DNA from: Epinephelus fuscoguttatus | Lineage: Eukaryota; Chordata; Actinopteri; Perciformes; Serranidae | Direction of reading: 5' to 3' | Length of the DNA: 64,000 bases | Assembly (NCBI RefSeq): GCF_011397635.1 | Contig: NC_064754.1 | Location: 28,748,543 to 28,812,542 of the forward strand | Shown: positions 22,941 to 36,050 of the stretch, piece after piece | How positions within the stretch are numbered: position 1 is the first letter of the stretch | How the letters are laid out: every line of letters starts with the position of its first letter | Position numbers and translations under genes: made by a program | Notes under the pieces: generated by a model | Databases searched by the model: none | Told to the model about the DNA's origin: nothing | What the model saw: the letters and a program-made list of their open reading frames with translations, nothing else

Positions 22941-25900
22941 TTACCGGCCTCTCTCATACCGGTATGGCAAGTCTTTGGGGAGGGGGATTTTCTTTAACTC
23001 TTCAACAAACGGCGCAGGGTCCACAAGTACCTCCTCGAAGACGAGCCTCATCAATTCATTCAGGTAATCTGTAAAATATTACATTTAAATTCAGGACTTT
23101 TCTGAATCCACCTTCCTTGTTCATGTTGAAAGTGTGGCCACAATTATTTCAATTTGCTTTCATTGTATTGCTTTGTAATGAAAATATTTGTACTTACTGT
23201 ATGTAGTGTCTGTTTTTACAGGCTTTAAAGTGCATTCGCCCGTCTCGGAGGACACGGCTTCGCTGACAGCTTGTCCTGCAGGTGCTTGTTCATGGTTCAC
23301 ATTTTCATTGTGGTGCATGACTGCTAGGTACAACCTACAATAACAGAGTGGTGACAATGAATGACCTGTAAGTTAATTTTGTCTTAAGGGCTTATTGGCT
23401 ACTAATCAGTAACTTTGTTATAAAGCAAGGCAAGTTTATGAATATTTATAGCACCATTCCTACACGAGGCAATTCAAAGTGATTTACAGGGGCATAAAAA
23501 TACCTTAAGAAAACATTAAAACAGCATTCACACATTTAAGGACAATCAAACAAACAAATAAATAGTTGCAGGTCAAAGAAAAAGTTAGATTTTTGAAAAG
23601 CCACAGGGAACAATAATGTTTTACGCCCTGATTTAAACGAGTTACCAGTTTCAGCAGACCTCAGGAGCTTGTTCCACAGGTGGGGAGCGTAGAATCTTAA
23701 AGCTCCTTCACCTTGCTTGGTTTTGTTCCTGAAAATGCTGAGTAAACCTGTCCCAGATGGCCTAAAGGGTCTGGGTGCTTCTTAGTATACACGTAAACCA
23801 GAAATGTATTTAGGCCTGAGACTATTCGGTGCTGTATGGACTACTAAAAGGATTTTAAAATCTATCCTTTGACATGCAGAAGCCAGTGAAGTGATTCAAG
23901 GACTGGTGTGAAGTGCTCCACTGTCTAGGTGTTAGTGCAGACTCTGACAGCAGCATTCAGGATGAGTTGCAGCTGTCTGATTTTTTACAACATCCTATGA
24001 AGATATTTTGACACGGCTGCCTAATGCTTGATTTTAATTGGTCAATTATGGCATTCTGCAGTCTATTATTTATGAATGGCCTACCGTTTCTATGGACATA
24101 GTTTTGAATCAATATTGTGTGTGAAATTATTGATTTCATTAGTAAGTAGCTGAGTAATAAGTGGGATCATGTACACTGTTGGGGTTTTACTACAGTGACC
24201 TGCTTGCTGTACATTATCTCTTACTTACAGAATCCATTAATTACCTGCACAGCAATCCCATGAAAGAGTAGATCACATTCTCAGGTAAGAAACGTAGGAT
24301 CAAATTGTGGAAGGCCTTCAGCAATGAACTCTGGTCATGGTGGCTCAGCTTCCTCACATCCTTGAGAACTCTCTTGTTGTTAAGGATTTGTTCCACTCTC
24401 TGGAGTGCCACTGACCCTTGAGTAATATTACAAAAGCATTTTGTTAAACAGCAGCCCATCTAAACAGTCAATATACACCAATATATTTGCATTACAATAG
24501 AGATATTTGAAGTGATGTTCAGGGTTTTGCTATTATGAAAGGAAAAAACAAATTAATTTTCTATTTAATATTATGAAGGCACATCTTGTTTACAAACCTG
24601 GTTGGAACCATTTCTTAGGATCCTTTGACACTCTGTCAGGATGTTCACATTTCGGGAAGATGGGGTCTTCATGCACGTGTACATTTTGAATGTGGTTGAC
24701 CAGTGACTTCCACTTAGCTACCTTCTCAGACCCTGATGTCGAAGAGGTCGCACTCCAGTAGAAGTGGTTTTTCATGCTGCTCAGCCATTTCTTCAACACC
24801 TCACAGTCCTTGCTTTGTGCAAGTCTTTCTAGTGTCGTGGATAAACCTTAATGAAAGTAGACATGCAAGAAATTAATATTCAAGACACAGTTTGATGACG
24901 ACCTGTTGCAGTGACAAATTGCACAGAATGCACAGAGCATTTACTTTTCTCAATGTGCCACACGCCGTAGAGCTGTTTGATGTTGCGCTCCTTCAGTAAC
25001 TTCTGAACTTGTGGATGTTGGTCGGTTACAACGTATTCCACCGCCAACCCTTTTGACTTCAGAAGATCTAGGCTTCGTTTCAGTCCCTCCCTCCCTATCC
25101 GGTAACAACCACCTACTTCATCGCTCTGGTGGTTGGTGGGAACACAATTGCAAAGATACAAATGTGAAGCATGTTTCAACATTTTGCAAGTTTAAAAAAA
25201 AAAATCCTAAAAGTGTAACACACCATAACAAGCTGCAGATCCATAATGGTGTTGCTCTCCAGGTGCGTCAAAGTGTAGCTGCCGTACTTTGCCGAGTGTC
25301 CTAAGGAAAACATAATAAGGTTGCAAGGCTTATCAACACAAACAGAATCGATAAGCTAGATGCTCTTTAACATTTTTTTGTCAAGAGTTTTGAATTACCT
25401 GGCGAGTCTGCTTGTAAATCTCCACCAACTGCAACCTTCCCCTTCTGTTGTAGCTGCTGAAAAAGATTCTGCTGATCCGTCTTCCATTTGTGGACAATTG
25501 CAGGCTCCAGGAAACTCCTTGCATGCCTCCTGTAGGTGTCATATGGGAAAATCTGGAACTGCATGGCCTTGCATATCTATGAATACATGAAAAAAAGGAA
25601 AGGGAAGTTGTAGAAAAGTTCCACTGATTGTAGTTTTCATATGCAGGGAATGGAAACAGCAGCACCTTTGCCAGTTGGAAGAAAGATGCACCAGTGAAAT
25701 ATGTGGCTGCCGATAACTGGAGGTTGCCAACAGGCGTACTTCCAACAATGGGCTGGCTCTGCCACTGTCTGGAGTAATTACAGCTTCGGCAGAGCTGAGT
25801 GAATGCCACATAAGTACCAATTCGTCGTCGCTGGACATCACACTTTGTCATGCATATTGGACAGGTGTCAAACAGCTCTCTGAGGCAGCTTTCAAATACA

Positions 25901-28561
25901 AGGTACTTTGTATCACCGTACCTTGGCCTTGACTCAAACCTAACATGACAACACAAAAACAACAAGACATTTTTGCTTTAGCTTTCAAACATTTTTTTCC
26001 ATCTCTGCTGATAACTCATAGCTACATATAGCCAAAATATAAAACTTACGACATTTTAGATTTCTCTGTAACATCAGAGCTGCCAGGGCCATACGTTGAT
26101 TCATGAGGCTCTTCATGAGGCTGAGCTTGGAGCTCTGTATTAGTGTCTCCCACTTCCACTTCCTCCTCCTCCTCCTCCAACTCCAGACGAGGTCTCTTGT
26201 TTGGTCTGAAGCCTGGAGCCCTTGTGGGTGTTGAAGATGGTAGGAAATCTGGGAAACTGGAAGTGGATTTGGTGACAGCACTGAGAGAAGACACCGTTGT
26301 CTGGGTGGCTACGAATGAAAGAAAAAAGTCAAAAGGTCATGAGAATGGGAGCCTGAAATATGAAATCCATTAGCTTTTAGTGGACTGCTAGGTGCATTGT
26401 ATTTCCTATAGTCCATATAACAGTATTTCAATATCAATTCCCAAACACAAAACCACAAATAATGCCTGTGTTGTATACCTTTGCTTCTCACATGCTGCTC
26501 CTTCAGTGTGCCCCAGGACAGCTGTGTGGCAACCGTCTTCTGAGATGCTATAAACTGTGTGCTCACTGAGGCGGTGTTTTGAGGGCTAGTTTGGCATCCG
26601 ATATGATTGATTCTTATGGCAAAGGGGTCTTGGGCTAAGACGTCCTGCAGTGTGGCAAATGAAGTAGTTAAAACCAAGCTAGCATCAGATGAAAACAGTA
26701 AACATCTAAAACGCTTAACAGCACTGTCCACTGTAAAACCAGCAAACAACACTGTCACACTTAAACACACGTACACAAACCCACATGGTATCCGTATATT
26801 ATACATAAATACAGCCCCAGCTGTTTATCTCGGGACCAACTACACTGCTGTGAATAGTGAACGGCTTCCATGTAACAAATCCAAGTAAAAGGCATACTGT
26901 ACATCTAAGTTAGCCATCTTTTGCTGGGTTGGGTCTCGCTGACCTTTTACCTGCACTCCATTACTATGGAAGGAGATATAGGGATGCACCCATCTGATAC
27001 TGATATTGGATAGCAGGCCTATATGGACTCAGAAAGCTGGATTGGGTATCTGTGACAATGGGGCTGATCTATTCAGTTCTATGTTTATAGTTTCAGCTGC
27101 TATATTATATTGTGATTTAAATGTCTATGTAGCCTGAAGATTCAGAAAGAATTTTGATTCCTGTTTATTTTTCAAATGTTTAGTATTTATCAAGTGTGTT
27201 TGCATGTTTGTGACTGATATTTACCCCTGTTCTAATTTTACACAGTTATATTGTTTAGTACTTGAATTTTAACTCCTGTTTAAGTTTCAACCAATTTTTT
27301 GCTGCATTTAACAAGTTTACACTTGAATTGTATTTCCTGTTCATTTTTAAGATTTTCTAACAAGATGCTGGTGCACGATAAGTTATTTTAATAACAAATA
27401 ATTCAGAAAATTCTAGAGATGGGGAAAAAAAACTTGATACAGCATAGTGTCACAATATTTTTTGTGTGGCAATACTGTACAGTCACACAGTGCCAAGTAT
27501 TGATTTTTTTTAATGATATAAATGACTAATATTACAAATTAAACTTTAGGTTACCTACTTGAATAATAAAATCAATTGCTTTTTCAGTCCACTAGAAACA
27601 TTTTGATGCAAATAAAATGACTGAAGTGAGATTAACAGACTGGAAACTTTACCTCATTAGATATAACAGATATTGACAAAGTTTTCCTTCGGGAAAGAAA
27701 TCTACAGTTGAATGAAGGTGATAAATTGCAAAATGTCACGATATATTGTATTGCAATACTCAGCATAGTGCAGTATCGCAATAATGGTGCATCATGATAA
27801 TATCGTATTGTGGAGTCTCTGGTGATTCCCAAGAATATTCATACTAATGAATTTGTCACAATGTTTTACAAGCTTAGGAAAGCCGTGTGCAAATCAAGCC
27901 TGATGTCTCTCACATGTAAAGTGATCCCAGTCACTTAGGTTTTATTGATGTGTGGGATTGGTACTCGATATCGGCCGATACCCAGAGCCCAGATATGAGT
28001 ATCGGGATTGAAAAAAAATATCGGTATTATCAATTTTGCTCGCAAGTTAGTCAAACTGAAGTGGACAGCGACCTTAACTTTATACATGCACCTCAACACT
28101 GTAGGATGCCTACAGCCTCATAGCAAAACATTTCGACACAGTAACACTAGCTAACGGTAGTTCACTTAGCTGAGTCCTAATGTAACGTTACATCTTAAAA
28201 ACAACCAACACTCGGTAGCAGCTACATTGTTTGTTGTGAACATGAATCCACAGCTGGTACAGCATAACGTTACAGTACTTACGGGCTGTGGTTCTCCATC
28301 TTCAGATTTGACCACAGGCACAGTGGGAACAGCTCCTTCTTTGAGGAGCAACCTTGTAGAAAATCCAGATTTGTATGATTCCAGGTTCCGGAAGGAGTCC
28401 GGGGTAAAATGTCGGGAACACAACACAATATTGGAGTTGTACTGCTCAGGAATAGTGTTAAAAATGAATGTTAACCACTGCTTCCTTAGGGCTTCGTCGT
28501 TTGGAAGTCCACACAAAGAGTGGCCGCGTTCGCACCTAAAAAAACAGCGTCTTCTCGACAT
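22941..28561 (-). CDS. THAP-domain protein with Kolobok-like transposase body (spliced, intact frame)
   Basis: Minus-strand exons, all with canonical borders and matching phase: 28283-28561, 26479-26644, 26050-26308, 25666-25939, 25399-25567, 25224-25300, 24945-25125, 24598-24846, 24245-24416, 23198-23334, 22941-23068. They sum to 2091 nt, 696 residues plus stop. Residues 1-82 form a THAP DNA-binding domain with C6, C10, C48, H51, W29, F52 and AVPT. An acidic, proline-rich linker follows, then a CPxCxxxC zinc motif (261-268) and a transposase-like core with [10 protein letters not shown] (D376) and VTDQHPQ (D443). Relatives I recall have Glu in an LExFH motif; here it is LLKAFHN with Lys585. 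A host gene derived from a transposon (Kolobok superfamily as best judged) is likely: spliced, in frame, probably not catalytic. No inverted ends were seen beside it. Confidence 0.85.
23425..23990. repeat. Dispersed teleost repeat in an intron of the THAP gene
   Basis: It starts with CAAGGCAAGTTTATGAATAT and GCAATTCAAAGTGATTTACA, and runs through the phrases GGAGCTTGTTCCACAGGTG and AGCATTCAGGATGAGTTGCA. A similar opening occurs at 54358-54430. It lies between exons 23198-23334 and 24245-24416. Class not assigned. Confidence 0.55.
26645..28282. other. First intron of the THAP/transposase gene
   Basis: This 1.6 kb intron separates the THAP exon from the rest. It holds hAT-like end motifs (AGGGATGCACCCATCTGATA at about 26974) and a degenerate TATCGG-rich repeat at 27955-28035. 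No extra exon was needed or found. Confidence 0.5.
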
Positions 28562-28800
28562 GGCGGACGAAACTCTCCTTCTTTTTCTTCTACTTGTCCA
28601 CTTTCTCTTCTTCTAGTTGTTGATATTTGGCTTCTCCTCCTGCTGCTGCTGCTGCTGCTACTGCTGCTACTACTACTTCTTCTACTTCTTCTTCTTCTTC
28701 TTCTGCTTCTGCTGCGGCTGCTACTTCTTCTTCTGCTGCTTTAACGGCGGTTGGCAATCAACGTATCGGGAGCATTACCGCCAACCAGTGTTTATAAGCG
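28562..28800 (-). promoter_or_regulatory. 5' flank of THAP gene with CTG/CTT/CTA repeat
   Basis: Just upstream of the THAP start codon the minus strand carries a purine/AG-rich imperfect trinucleotide repeat (plus-strand CTG, CTA and CTT units, 28634-28740). It probably falls in the 5' untranslated region or core promoter. The open plus-strand leucine-run frame here is a repeat artefact. Confidence 0.5.
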
Positions 28801-29209
28801 TGGAGTTACAACCCAAATCCTTCAGGAAAAATAATCCTATCTCCTCTCTCAGTTTATCCAATAGGCTTTATTGGCATTAACATGGCACAATTACAAATTA
28901 AAAATTGATTACAAAAAATTACAAATACAAAAAGATAGTGAATGAAACAATTGATCACATAAAAGACCATATTAGTCAATGCAGTAGAATATGCAGGCTG
29001 AATCAATGTGTAAGCAAAATGGGAAAATATCTAGTACATACAGTATATAGAAATACACATATGCATGCATATCTCATGTCTCGCGTTTACCTATAAACAC
29101 GTTTTATGTGTTTGTGTGTGGAAACAAACAACAACAGAAAAAGGAGTAGAGGAGTAAATTTAAAAAAAAAAGCAGACTTCAGAATTTCTGTGTTGTTGTA
29201 GTTGTTGGT

Positions 29210-29210
<1 letters not shown>

Positions 29211-29262
<52 letters not shown>
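29211..29262. repeat. (GT)n microsatellite
   Basis: About 26 uninterrupted GT units, between the THAP gene promoter and a LINE fragment. Confidence 0.95.
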
Positions 29263-29263
<1 letters not shown>

Positions 29264-29369
29264 ATAGGTGTACTACAACAATATAGTAATACAAAATCAT
29301 ACACATGACTTCTAAAGGGGGAAAAAACTGAAATGTAGGACTGAATAAAAAAGGCAGAGTGAGCTGTGA

Positions 29370-29765
29370 GGAGATGAACTCCAGCTGTTATATGTTGTTG
29401 TGTTGGTTGTCTCTTAGGCTGTGACATGCACTGACATATCTTGCTGCATCTATGGCGCTGACAATTTTTCTCCAAGATGTTGCATTTGAGTCTGGTCAGA
29501 GAGTGAATTAAAATCTTGGCGTTTACATGTAATTTTTGCTAAGAACTTTGTTCCCATGTCCTTATATGTTTTGCATTGTAGCAGGAAATGTTGCTCTGTC
29601 CCCACCTGTCTCTGAAGACAGAGCTGACACAGCCTGTCTGCCAGTCTCTTTAGCCAGGCTGTGATCACTGAGTCTGTACATAGTCAGTGTCTTTCCCAGT
29701 TTCTGATCTGGCACAGTGGTTAGATAGTTTGCTACTGTGTACTGTCTGTTTAGGCCCATGCTCAA
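29370..29765 (-). mobile_element. Decayed LINE C-terminal fragment
   Basis: Minus-strand frames give YTVANYLTTVPDQKLGKTLT, MYRLSDHSLAKETGRQ and CQLCLQRQVGTEQHFLLQC. This is the zinc-knuckle-containing C-terminus seen in a widespread fish LINE group. The frame is broken between the two parts. Family name not assigned. Confidence 0.6.
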
Positions 29766-29769
29766 ACAA

Positions 29770-30400
29770 ATGGTTAAATTGTCATTTTATGGTATATATG
29801 GTGATTTTGAGACAATAAATTCACTTTTTTTTTATGAAAAAAGAATATCCATTGTTGTTAATGCTATATACTCACTATCATTCCATTATTTGATTAAAAA
29901 TATCAGCATTATTTATCACAATATGTTTTAAAGCACTGAAATGGTGAATATCTAGACTAAATATGTGGAAATGATACTAGGACCAGTAATACTACCAGTT
30001 CCATAGTAACATACTGATGTATGTTGGTATACTAACACATTACAAACATTATAACAATGCATAGTTTGAAGTTTAGATTTTTTTTCTTTCTGTTTTACAA
30101 ATTCCATAAAATGACATGTCAACCACTTGGTAAAGGCCTATATTCATAAAACTATGGGGACTGTTAAGGAGAAAAACAAACAAGCAAGGTTGTTTATTAC
30201 TGGCCCAAGGAAACAAACATTAAAGGCTTAAGTACAGGATGAATGAATAAGAATATAATTTCGTATGATTGCATATCATACAAAACGTAGCTGTTAAACC
30301 TGGTGGAAATCAGCTTTTAAAAACAAGTCACGTACAAGTACTGATGGTGGTTTTAGGGATGCTCGCAGTTTGACAGTTTGATTTCCTTATTTCTGTCTCT
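29770..30400. other. Intergenic stretch, nothing recognised
   Basis: AT-rich DNA between the LINE fragment and the ZNF gene 2 promoter. No exon, repeat end or RNA gene is apparent. Confidence 0.4.
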
Positions 30401-30583
30401 CTATCTGGCAACCCTGAACCTAGCTAGCCTCCGTGCCCACAAGCATTTAATGCTAACTGTTGTTGTAGTCTTACTGCTTGTACAAAGACATTGAATACAT
30501 TTTCATACATGTGCAGCGGTGATGCTGGCAGTCGGGGATGTGAGTTTAAGCTAACGTGGTGATTTGAAGCCACCATGAATGAG
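30400..30583 (+). promoter_or_regulatory. Probable promoter and first coding exon of ZNF gene 2
   Basis: Contains TAGCTAGCC, GCTAACTGTTG and AAGCTAACG words like the other gene starts. At 30571 the context GCCACCATGA is a strong start-codon environment. The ATG at 30575 is followed by AATGAG and a gtgagt donor at 30584, giving a three-codon phase-0 exon (MNE). Confidence 0.5.
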
Positions 30584-33500
30584 GTGAGTTATATTAATTT
30601 GCTCACAAAGGTCGAGTTAGCATGCAGCATGCTAACTAGCCGTTAGCCAGCTGTCCAATAACGGTCAGAGCCGCTTCATTAGCTTCAGTTAGTGCAGTTA
30701 TGACGCGAGGCGGGTCAAACATCAGGCTCGTTGGGTAGACGAAAAGTACAAATAACATCCTGTAAATATACCCTGTTACATGAAAAGTCCTGCATTGAAA
30801 ATGGGACTTAAATAAAAGCATGTACTGGTGAATATAATCAGGAAAATATGGTTAAGTTAATGTAGATAAGTGTCTTCTGTTACTGTCAGTTGGAGCACTT
30901 TGTAATTGGAGGCTATTTTAATATTTTGTATCGGACTACATCCAATGATTATTTTCACAATAAATTAGTGTGAGGATTATTATTTTTTAAATTCTCTTTT
31001 TATTTAGTTTATGGGTGTCAAACCTATGGCCCCGGGGCCAGAACCGGCCTGCCAAAGGGTCCCATAGCGACCCTCTAAATGACTTTGCACCCCTAATGTT
31101 GATGCACATATGAAGGCTGAGAGCTTTCAGGAGCAATTTAAAGAGTGATTAGATACTACATGTAAAATACTGCCTGACCAGAACACAGCTCTCTGATATA
31201 ACAATGAATACTTTCTGTGGCCATATTTAAAGATATTGAACATTGTGCAAAATATTGTCAACCAGCAGCTTCAGTACAAAAGAATCTGTAGCAGACTTCT
31301 GTCTTAAAACAATATTAGTGTAACCCTGCTGCTGAGGCACTGATAAAACTTCAGATTGTAAGGCAGGGGATGACTTAACCTGCTTCTTTAATAGAATGAT
31401 AGATATTAATGCATCAGATTCTTAATTTTTAATTCAACTTTAGTGGAAATTATAAATATGTGGTGAAAATGACCAGGTTATGAAATAAATAAACAGCGTG
31501 CACACTACAGGCAGGATTGAAGTAATAGATAAGTGATCGTTGGAGACCTGCAGTGTGCGAGCTTTATGTTTATTTAGTGTCGTAGTATCAGACCTGAAAG
31601 TAAGTGAGATAAAAGCTGAAAGGGTCTGTTCACCAACAAAACAATATATTTTCTAATTTATCACTATCATCGTTAGTCATGCAGAATTTTTTTTGAGACT
31701 TGTTTTGCAATCTTAATACAATAGAGGTCATTGTAATTTTGTTGCACTGCTCAGTGTAATAAAAAAATTCAATTTGAAAAGCCCAGCAGCAGTTTGTATT
31801 TACTGTAAGTTAATGTGCCAGTTGTTTGGAAAGTCAAAGGCTTTCCTGCACCCGTTTTGAAGGAATGTTGTTCCACTTTCGTTTCCAGTTTTTTGTATTA
31901 TCTAGAGTAACAGGGACACTGTCACTGGAAAAAGTCGTTGCTATTATTTTTTCAGTTATTGTTATGAGCACTAGAGATTATTCCCAAGCTTGGCATGCCG
32001 ATAGAAATCCTAAAGGTGGATATGTATGCCAATAAAACCAAAGTTGAATGCATGGTTACATATATTGTGATTTGGGTGAACTGACCTTCTAATAACAAGA
32101 TTACAATTAGCCCTAAAGTTAAAATAAAAATGTGCAATATATTAATACCCCAACTTTCACTGCAGAACATGCAGGTGCCAAGATGCAAGAGGTAAAGGGA
32201 AAAAAAGGCAAAAATAAATTGTTATTTTAGACTAAATCAACAATTGTTTACAAAGGATGCCCCAAACATAAAAGAAAGAGAGACAATGTAATTGTTGTGG
32301 ATCTGAACACCTACCAGCATCTTTGTTTCATGTTTGCAGGTAATGCTGTCATTGTTTTATTATCTGTTGACAAGCACATGTCTTCATCTGCCAAACCTGA
32401 ACATCACCACTCTCCGAAAATGACACCCAGAAAACGTCGGAAGAAAACACAGTGTGAGGAGCTATTCAGCTGCACTGGATGCTGCGAGAGTTTTCAGAGC
32501 GTATACGCCAGAGATCGCCATCTGAGAGAGAAACATAACAAATCACCACTTCACAAGTGCTGCGACTGTGGACGGACATTTAAAGTCAGCCGGAGCTTGA
32601 TGGTCCATCAGCGGATCTACCATCCAGCACCTGCAGTGGCAGTGGAGCCTGAAGAAGAGCGAATTGTTCCAAAGTCTTACATGTGTTCAACATGTGGAAG
32701 GCAGTTTCCTACAAGCGCTGCCCTTAAAAGACACCTTATTATCCACTCAGGGAAGAAACCGTACAAGTGCACTTTGTGTGGACGAGGTTTCACACAGATT
32801 GGAAACCTCAAAACACACCAGAAGGTTCATAAAGGTGAGAGCAGTGTGGTCTACAGTATTTCTCTTCACCTTTATAATGTTGAGACAGCTGCAGTGTCTT
32901 TGTGTGATGATCTCTCTTTTTAACAATCAGTCATCATTTGTAAATATCTACCTTCTTGTTTATCTGAGCTTTTTTTGTTTGCTGCGTGATTACACCTTGA
33001 CCTACTTTAACCTGGATGAGAGTACAGTTATGGGCCATAAAACCAAAGCAATGCCTAACACTTAAAGTAGCTAAAACACTCTGTAGTTACTATGGGGGAC
33101 TATGGAATATTATTATCACTTCTATGCAACCACTTTCACTTCACAGGTTGTAAGTTGATTCATTGTTAAGTTGAAGATAATGGCAGCAAGGATGTATAAT
33201 TAATTAGTTTTTTTTCTTCCCATAGGGAAATTCACAAATGTGGCGGCATTAGAGGAAAGTTTCCCTCCACCTGAAAAGACTCAGTCATCAGTGGAAATCT
33301 GCCTCTGTCATTTGTGTTGGACACAATTTTCAGAAAAACAACTTTTAGAAGAACACTTAAAACAATTTCACCAATCAAATAAACCGTTTTCCTGCACACA
33401 GTGCGGCAAAAAATTTACGCATATCCACAAATTAAAAGAACATAAAGCTGTTCATGAGGGTCTGAAGCCCCACCAGTGCTCACTGTGTGATAGAGGTTTC

Positions 33501-33977
33501 CTGAGCTCGAAGGGACTCGAGAACCACATGCGAGATCACACCGGAGAGAAACCTTTTCCGTGCACTGTGTGTGGAAGAAGGTTCAAGCAGGAATCTACTC
33601 TGAGAGCACATTATGTGACGCACTCTGGAGAGAGGCCTCACCTCTGCTCCATCTGCGGGAAACGTTACGCGAGGACTGAAGAGCTCAAAGTTCACCTCAG
33701 AGTTCACACAGGAGAGAAGCCGTACCAGTGTGACGAATGCGGAAAGAGTTTCTACTACAGGCAAGGCTTCAACAACCATAAGAAGACTCACAGTGCCAAA
33801 CCCATCGGTCCAACCAGGCAGCTGGGCAGACCCAGACAGCAGGGAGGTACCAGGAAGTCAAGGAAGATCTCAGTGAGAGCTCCGCCTGATTCAGACGGAG
33901 AGGACCTGACCTGGGTGTCTGCTGACCTTGGTAGGTGTGTTGATCAGGCACACATGACCATGCACTTCACAACATGA
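30575..33977 (+). CDS. ZNF gene 2: C2H2 zinc-finger protein (ten fingers)
   Basis: Predicted nuclear DNA-binding regulator. Proposed coding exons: 30575-30583, 32375-32834 and 33226-33977, in phase (1221 nt, 406 residues plus stop). The first join is inferred; an acceptor at 32340 (phase 1) is the alternative. The second exon carries a basic RKRRKK stretch then four fingers, the last in the GNLKTHQKVH form seen in genes 1, 3 and 4. The third exon carries six fingers, the first with a longer H-H spacing. The tail reads [14 protein letters not shown], the family tail, followed by a further basic then acidic segment not seen in genes 3 and 4. A donor-like GTAGGT at 33931 could allow splicing to further exons instead of the stop at 33977. 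Confidence 0.78.
30584..32374. other. Intron 1 of ZNF gene 2 (inferred)
   Basis: Non-coding. At about 31012-31075 lies a remnant resembling hAT-type ends (GGTGTCAAACCTATGGCCCC). A tiny exon candidate at 32166-32191 does not fit the phases and was left out. Confidence 0.4.
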
Positions 33978-36050
33978 AAACTAAAGTCTGTGATGAGATT
34001 GCAAAGTTATTTTAACAACAGAGAGACAAAAATCAAATTTCCCTTTGAGGGACTAATAAAGGAATTCTTTCTTCTTTAAAATCAAGTTGGTCAATGCAGG
34101 TTGAGCCTTTCAAACACAAATTCTGCGCTGGTTCAACCCTGGTTGAGCCCTCAGTGTGAAAGGGTTATGAAAGAGACGTCACATATCTGCAAACAACTAG
34201 TTCATTTTGCAGTTTTTATTTTACAATCATGCATTTACAGATTTCTCTGACTCATAAACCATCTTACCAGTATTCACAGAACAACGAAATATAAGCCAAA
34301 CTGACCTGCAATAAGCCAAAAACTTTTTTTTTTAAACACTCAAAACAGAACAAATACCATTAGCATCTGCTGTATCAGTTACATTGTCCATTAACTTTTT
34401 ATGCCCTGTGATGTAGAAAAAAACATATACTCTTATTAACATATGTTTAATACAAATCTGATCAGAGAAGCTTTTGGCACAGCACGAGGCACAGACAAAG
34501 ACATACCATAAACTTAAAGTAACACATCAGTGACTCAGCCTTACTTAGTGTATTTGACACGTCATACAGATGTGTCTAACATTGGAGTCTTCGTAATTAC
34601 AAGGTCTTCGTCTTACAGTATCTTAACCTTCAGACACCTTCAGAGCCTCCCCATATACCTGCATGAAGACAATGAGGGACTTTGGAGCCTTTCAAAATAC
34701 CTTACCACGACCATGGATGAATCATATATTTATACAAATATTATTATTATTATACATGATGACATTCAGGTACTTTCAGATTTCAGACAACAATGACATA
34801 TACTATATTCTGTAGTTACAATAGGCACATAATTGCTCTTACTCTTAATACTCTTAAGCCCACTTCAGAACAAAGATTTGCGACACGACAAAGAGATTTA
34901 AGAACGTTGCAGAGAAAGTTGCAGCGGTGTCAACTGGCCGTCTGAGCTCAACTCAAGCGGGCTGATGATGTCACCTGCTACGCCGCTGGTTAAATCGCCG
35001 GCGGCTGGTTTTGGAACGTTAAGTTTGTCACTACAAACAGCGTGCCGTGACTGGCAGAGTAAAATGTCGGCAGTGTGGCGACACTGCACTCGCATTTGCG
35101 ACTAGAAATACTTTTGAGCGAGCAAAATCGGCTTAAATCATTCAGCACGCTGTGCGAGCAGCCTACAGATTTCAACCAGCAGCAGAAACGAAAGGCGAAT
35201 CCCACCGATTGTGGGTTGAACGGGGGTCACAGACACAGACAGTAATGTATTCCTGTCAAATACGGCGGCCATCGGTTTACCGGCGACGGAGAAGTCGGCT
35301 CCAATAATATCCTCTTCTTGGTGTCATGACTGCCCAGAAGTACCTGAACAGCCGAGCCAGCCGAACACAGGTAGCCAATGTGACGTGTCAGAGGAGAAAC
35401 GAGCCGTTCACAGCCCACAAACCTCACCGCACTTTAGGGACTGTTCTTTACTTATGAAGGGACTGTCAGAGGAGGAGGGTGGCTGGTTGATTCTTATTTT
35501 TTTTATTTATTTTATTTTGATCCCCCCTATGTTCATCACTTATTGATGCTGTTTTTGAAGTATGAATAAGTCAATAAGTAATTTATTCCATTGAAATATC
35601 ATTGATGTATTATAGAAAAGTGATTTATCTTTTTATAAATGACAAAAGGCACATCTCTCTCATTTTCGCTGTGGTATCGTGATACTACTCAGAACCATGA
35701 TATTTTCATTGGTATAGTACAGTGGGATTCAATTTTGGTACCGTGACAACACGAATCTGGAGGGGGTTCATCTGCAAAAACTAATGAAAAACTAAACAAC
35801 GTTATTCGGTATTCAGTACTCGGTATTCGGCCAAGCATTTAATATTATTCGGCTTCGGCCACAAATTTTCATTTCGGTGCATCCCTAATTAATGCATCAA
35901 ATTAATGTGTTGCATATATAATGGGTACATATATTTAAAAAAATCTCACAATTAAGTGTAAATCAATCAAAACTATAAAATATTCCCCCTAAATAAGTAG
36001 GTTTGATCCCTTGAGTACACATAAATCAGTACATGAAATAAGATCAGTGA
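33978..36050. other. Intergenic between ZNF gene 2 and TRIM
   Basis: AATAAA at 34055-34060 may serve ZNF gene 2, although the surrounding TTTGAGGGACTAATAAAGG phrase also resembles a repeat tail. About 34855-35225 looks like a non-autonomous DNA element (CG-rich, with GCGACACGACAAAGAG and CATTTGCGACTAGAAATAC). An hAT-like end (TTTCGGTGCATCCCTAATT) closes a repeat near 35890. No gene was found. Confidence 0.45.

Noticed and set aside
28520-28744. Plus-strand frame with a long leucine run
   Set aside because: It is the translation of the CTG/CTT microsatellite upstream of the THAP gene, not a protein gene.
32166-32191. 26 bp exon candidate in ZNF gene 2 intron 1
   Set aside because: Borders look acceptable but the phase does not fit either neighbouring exon.
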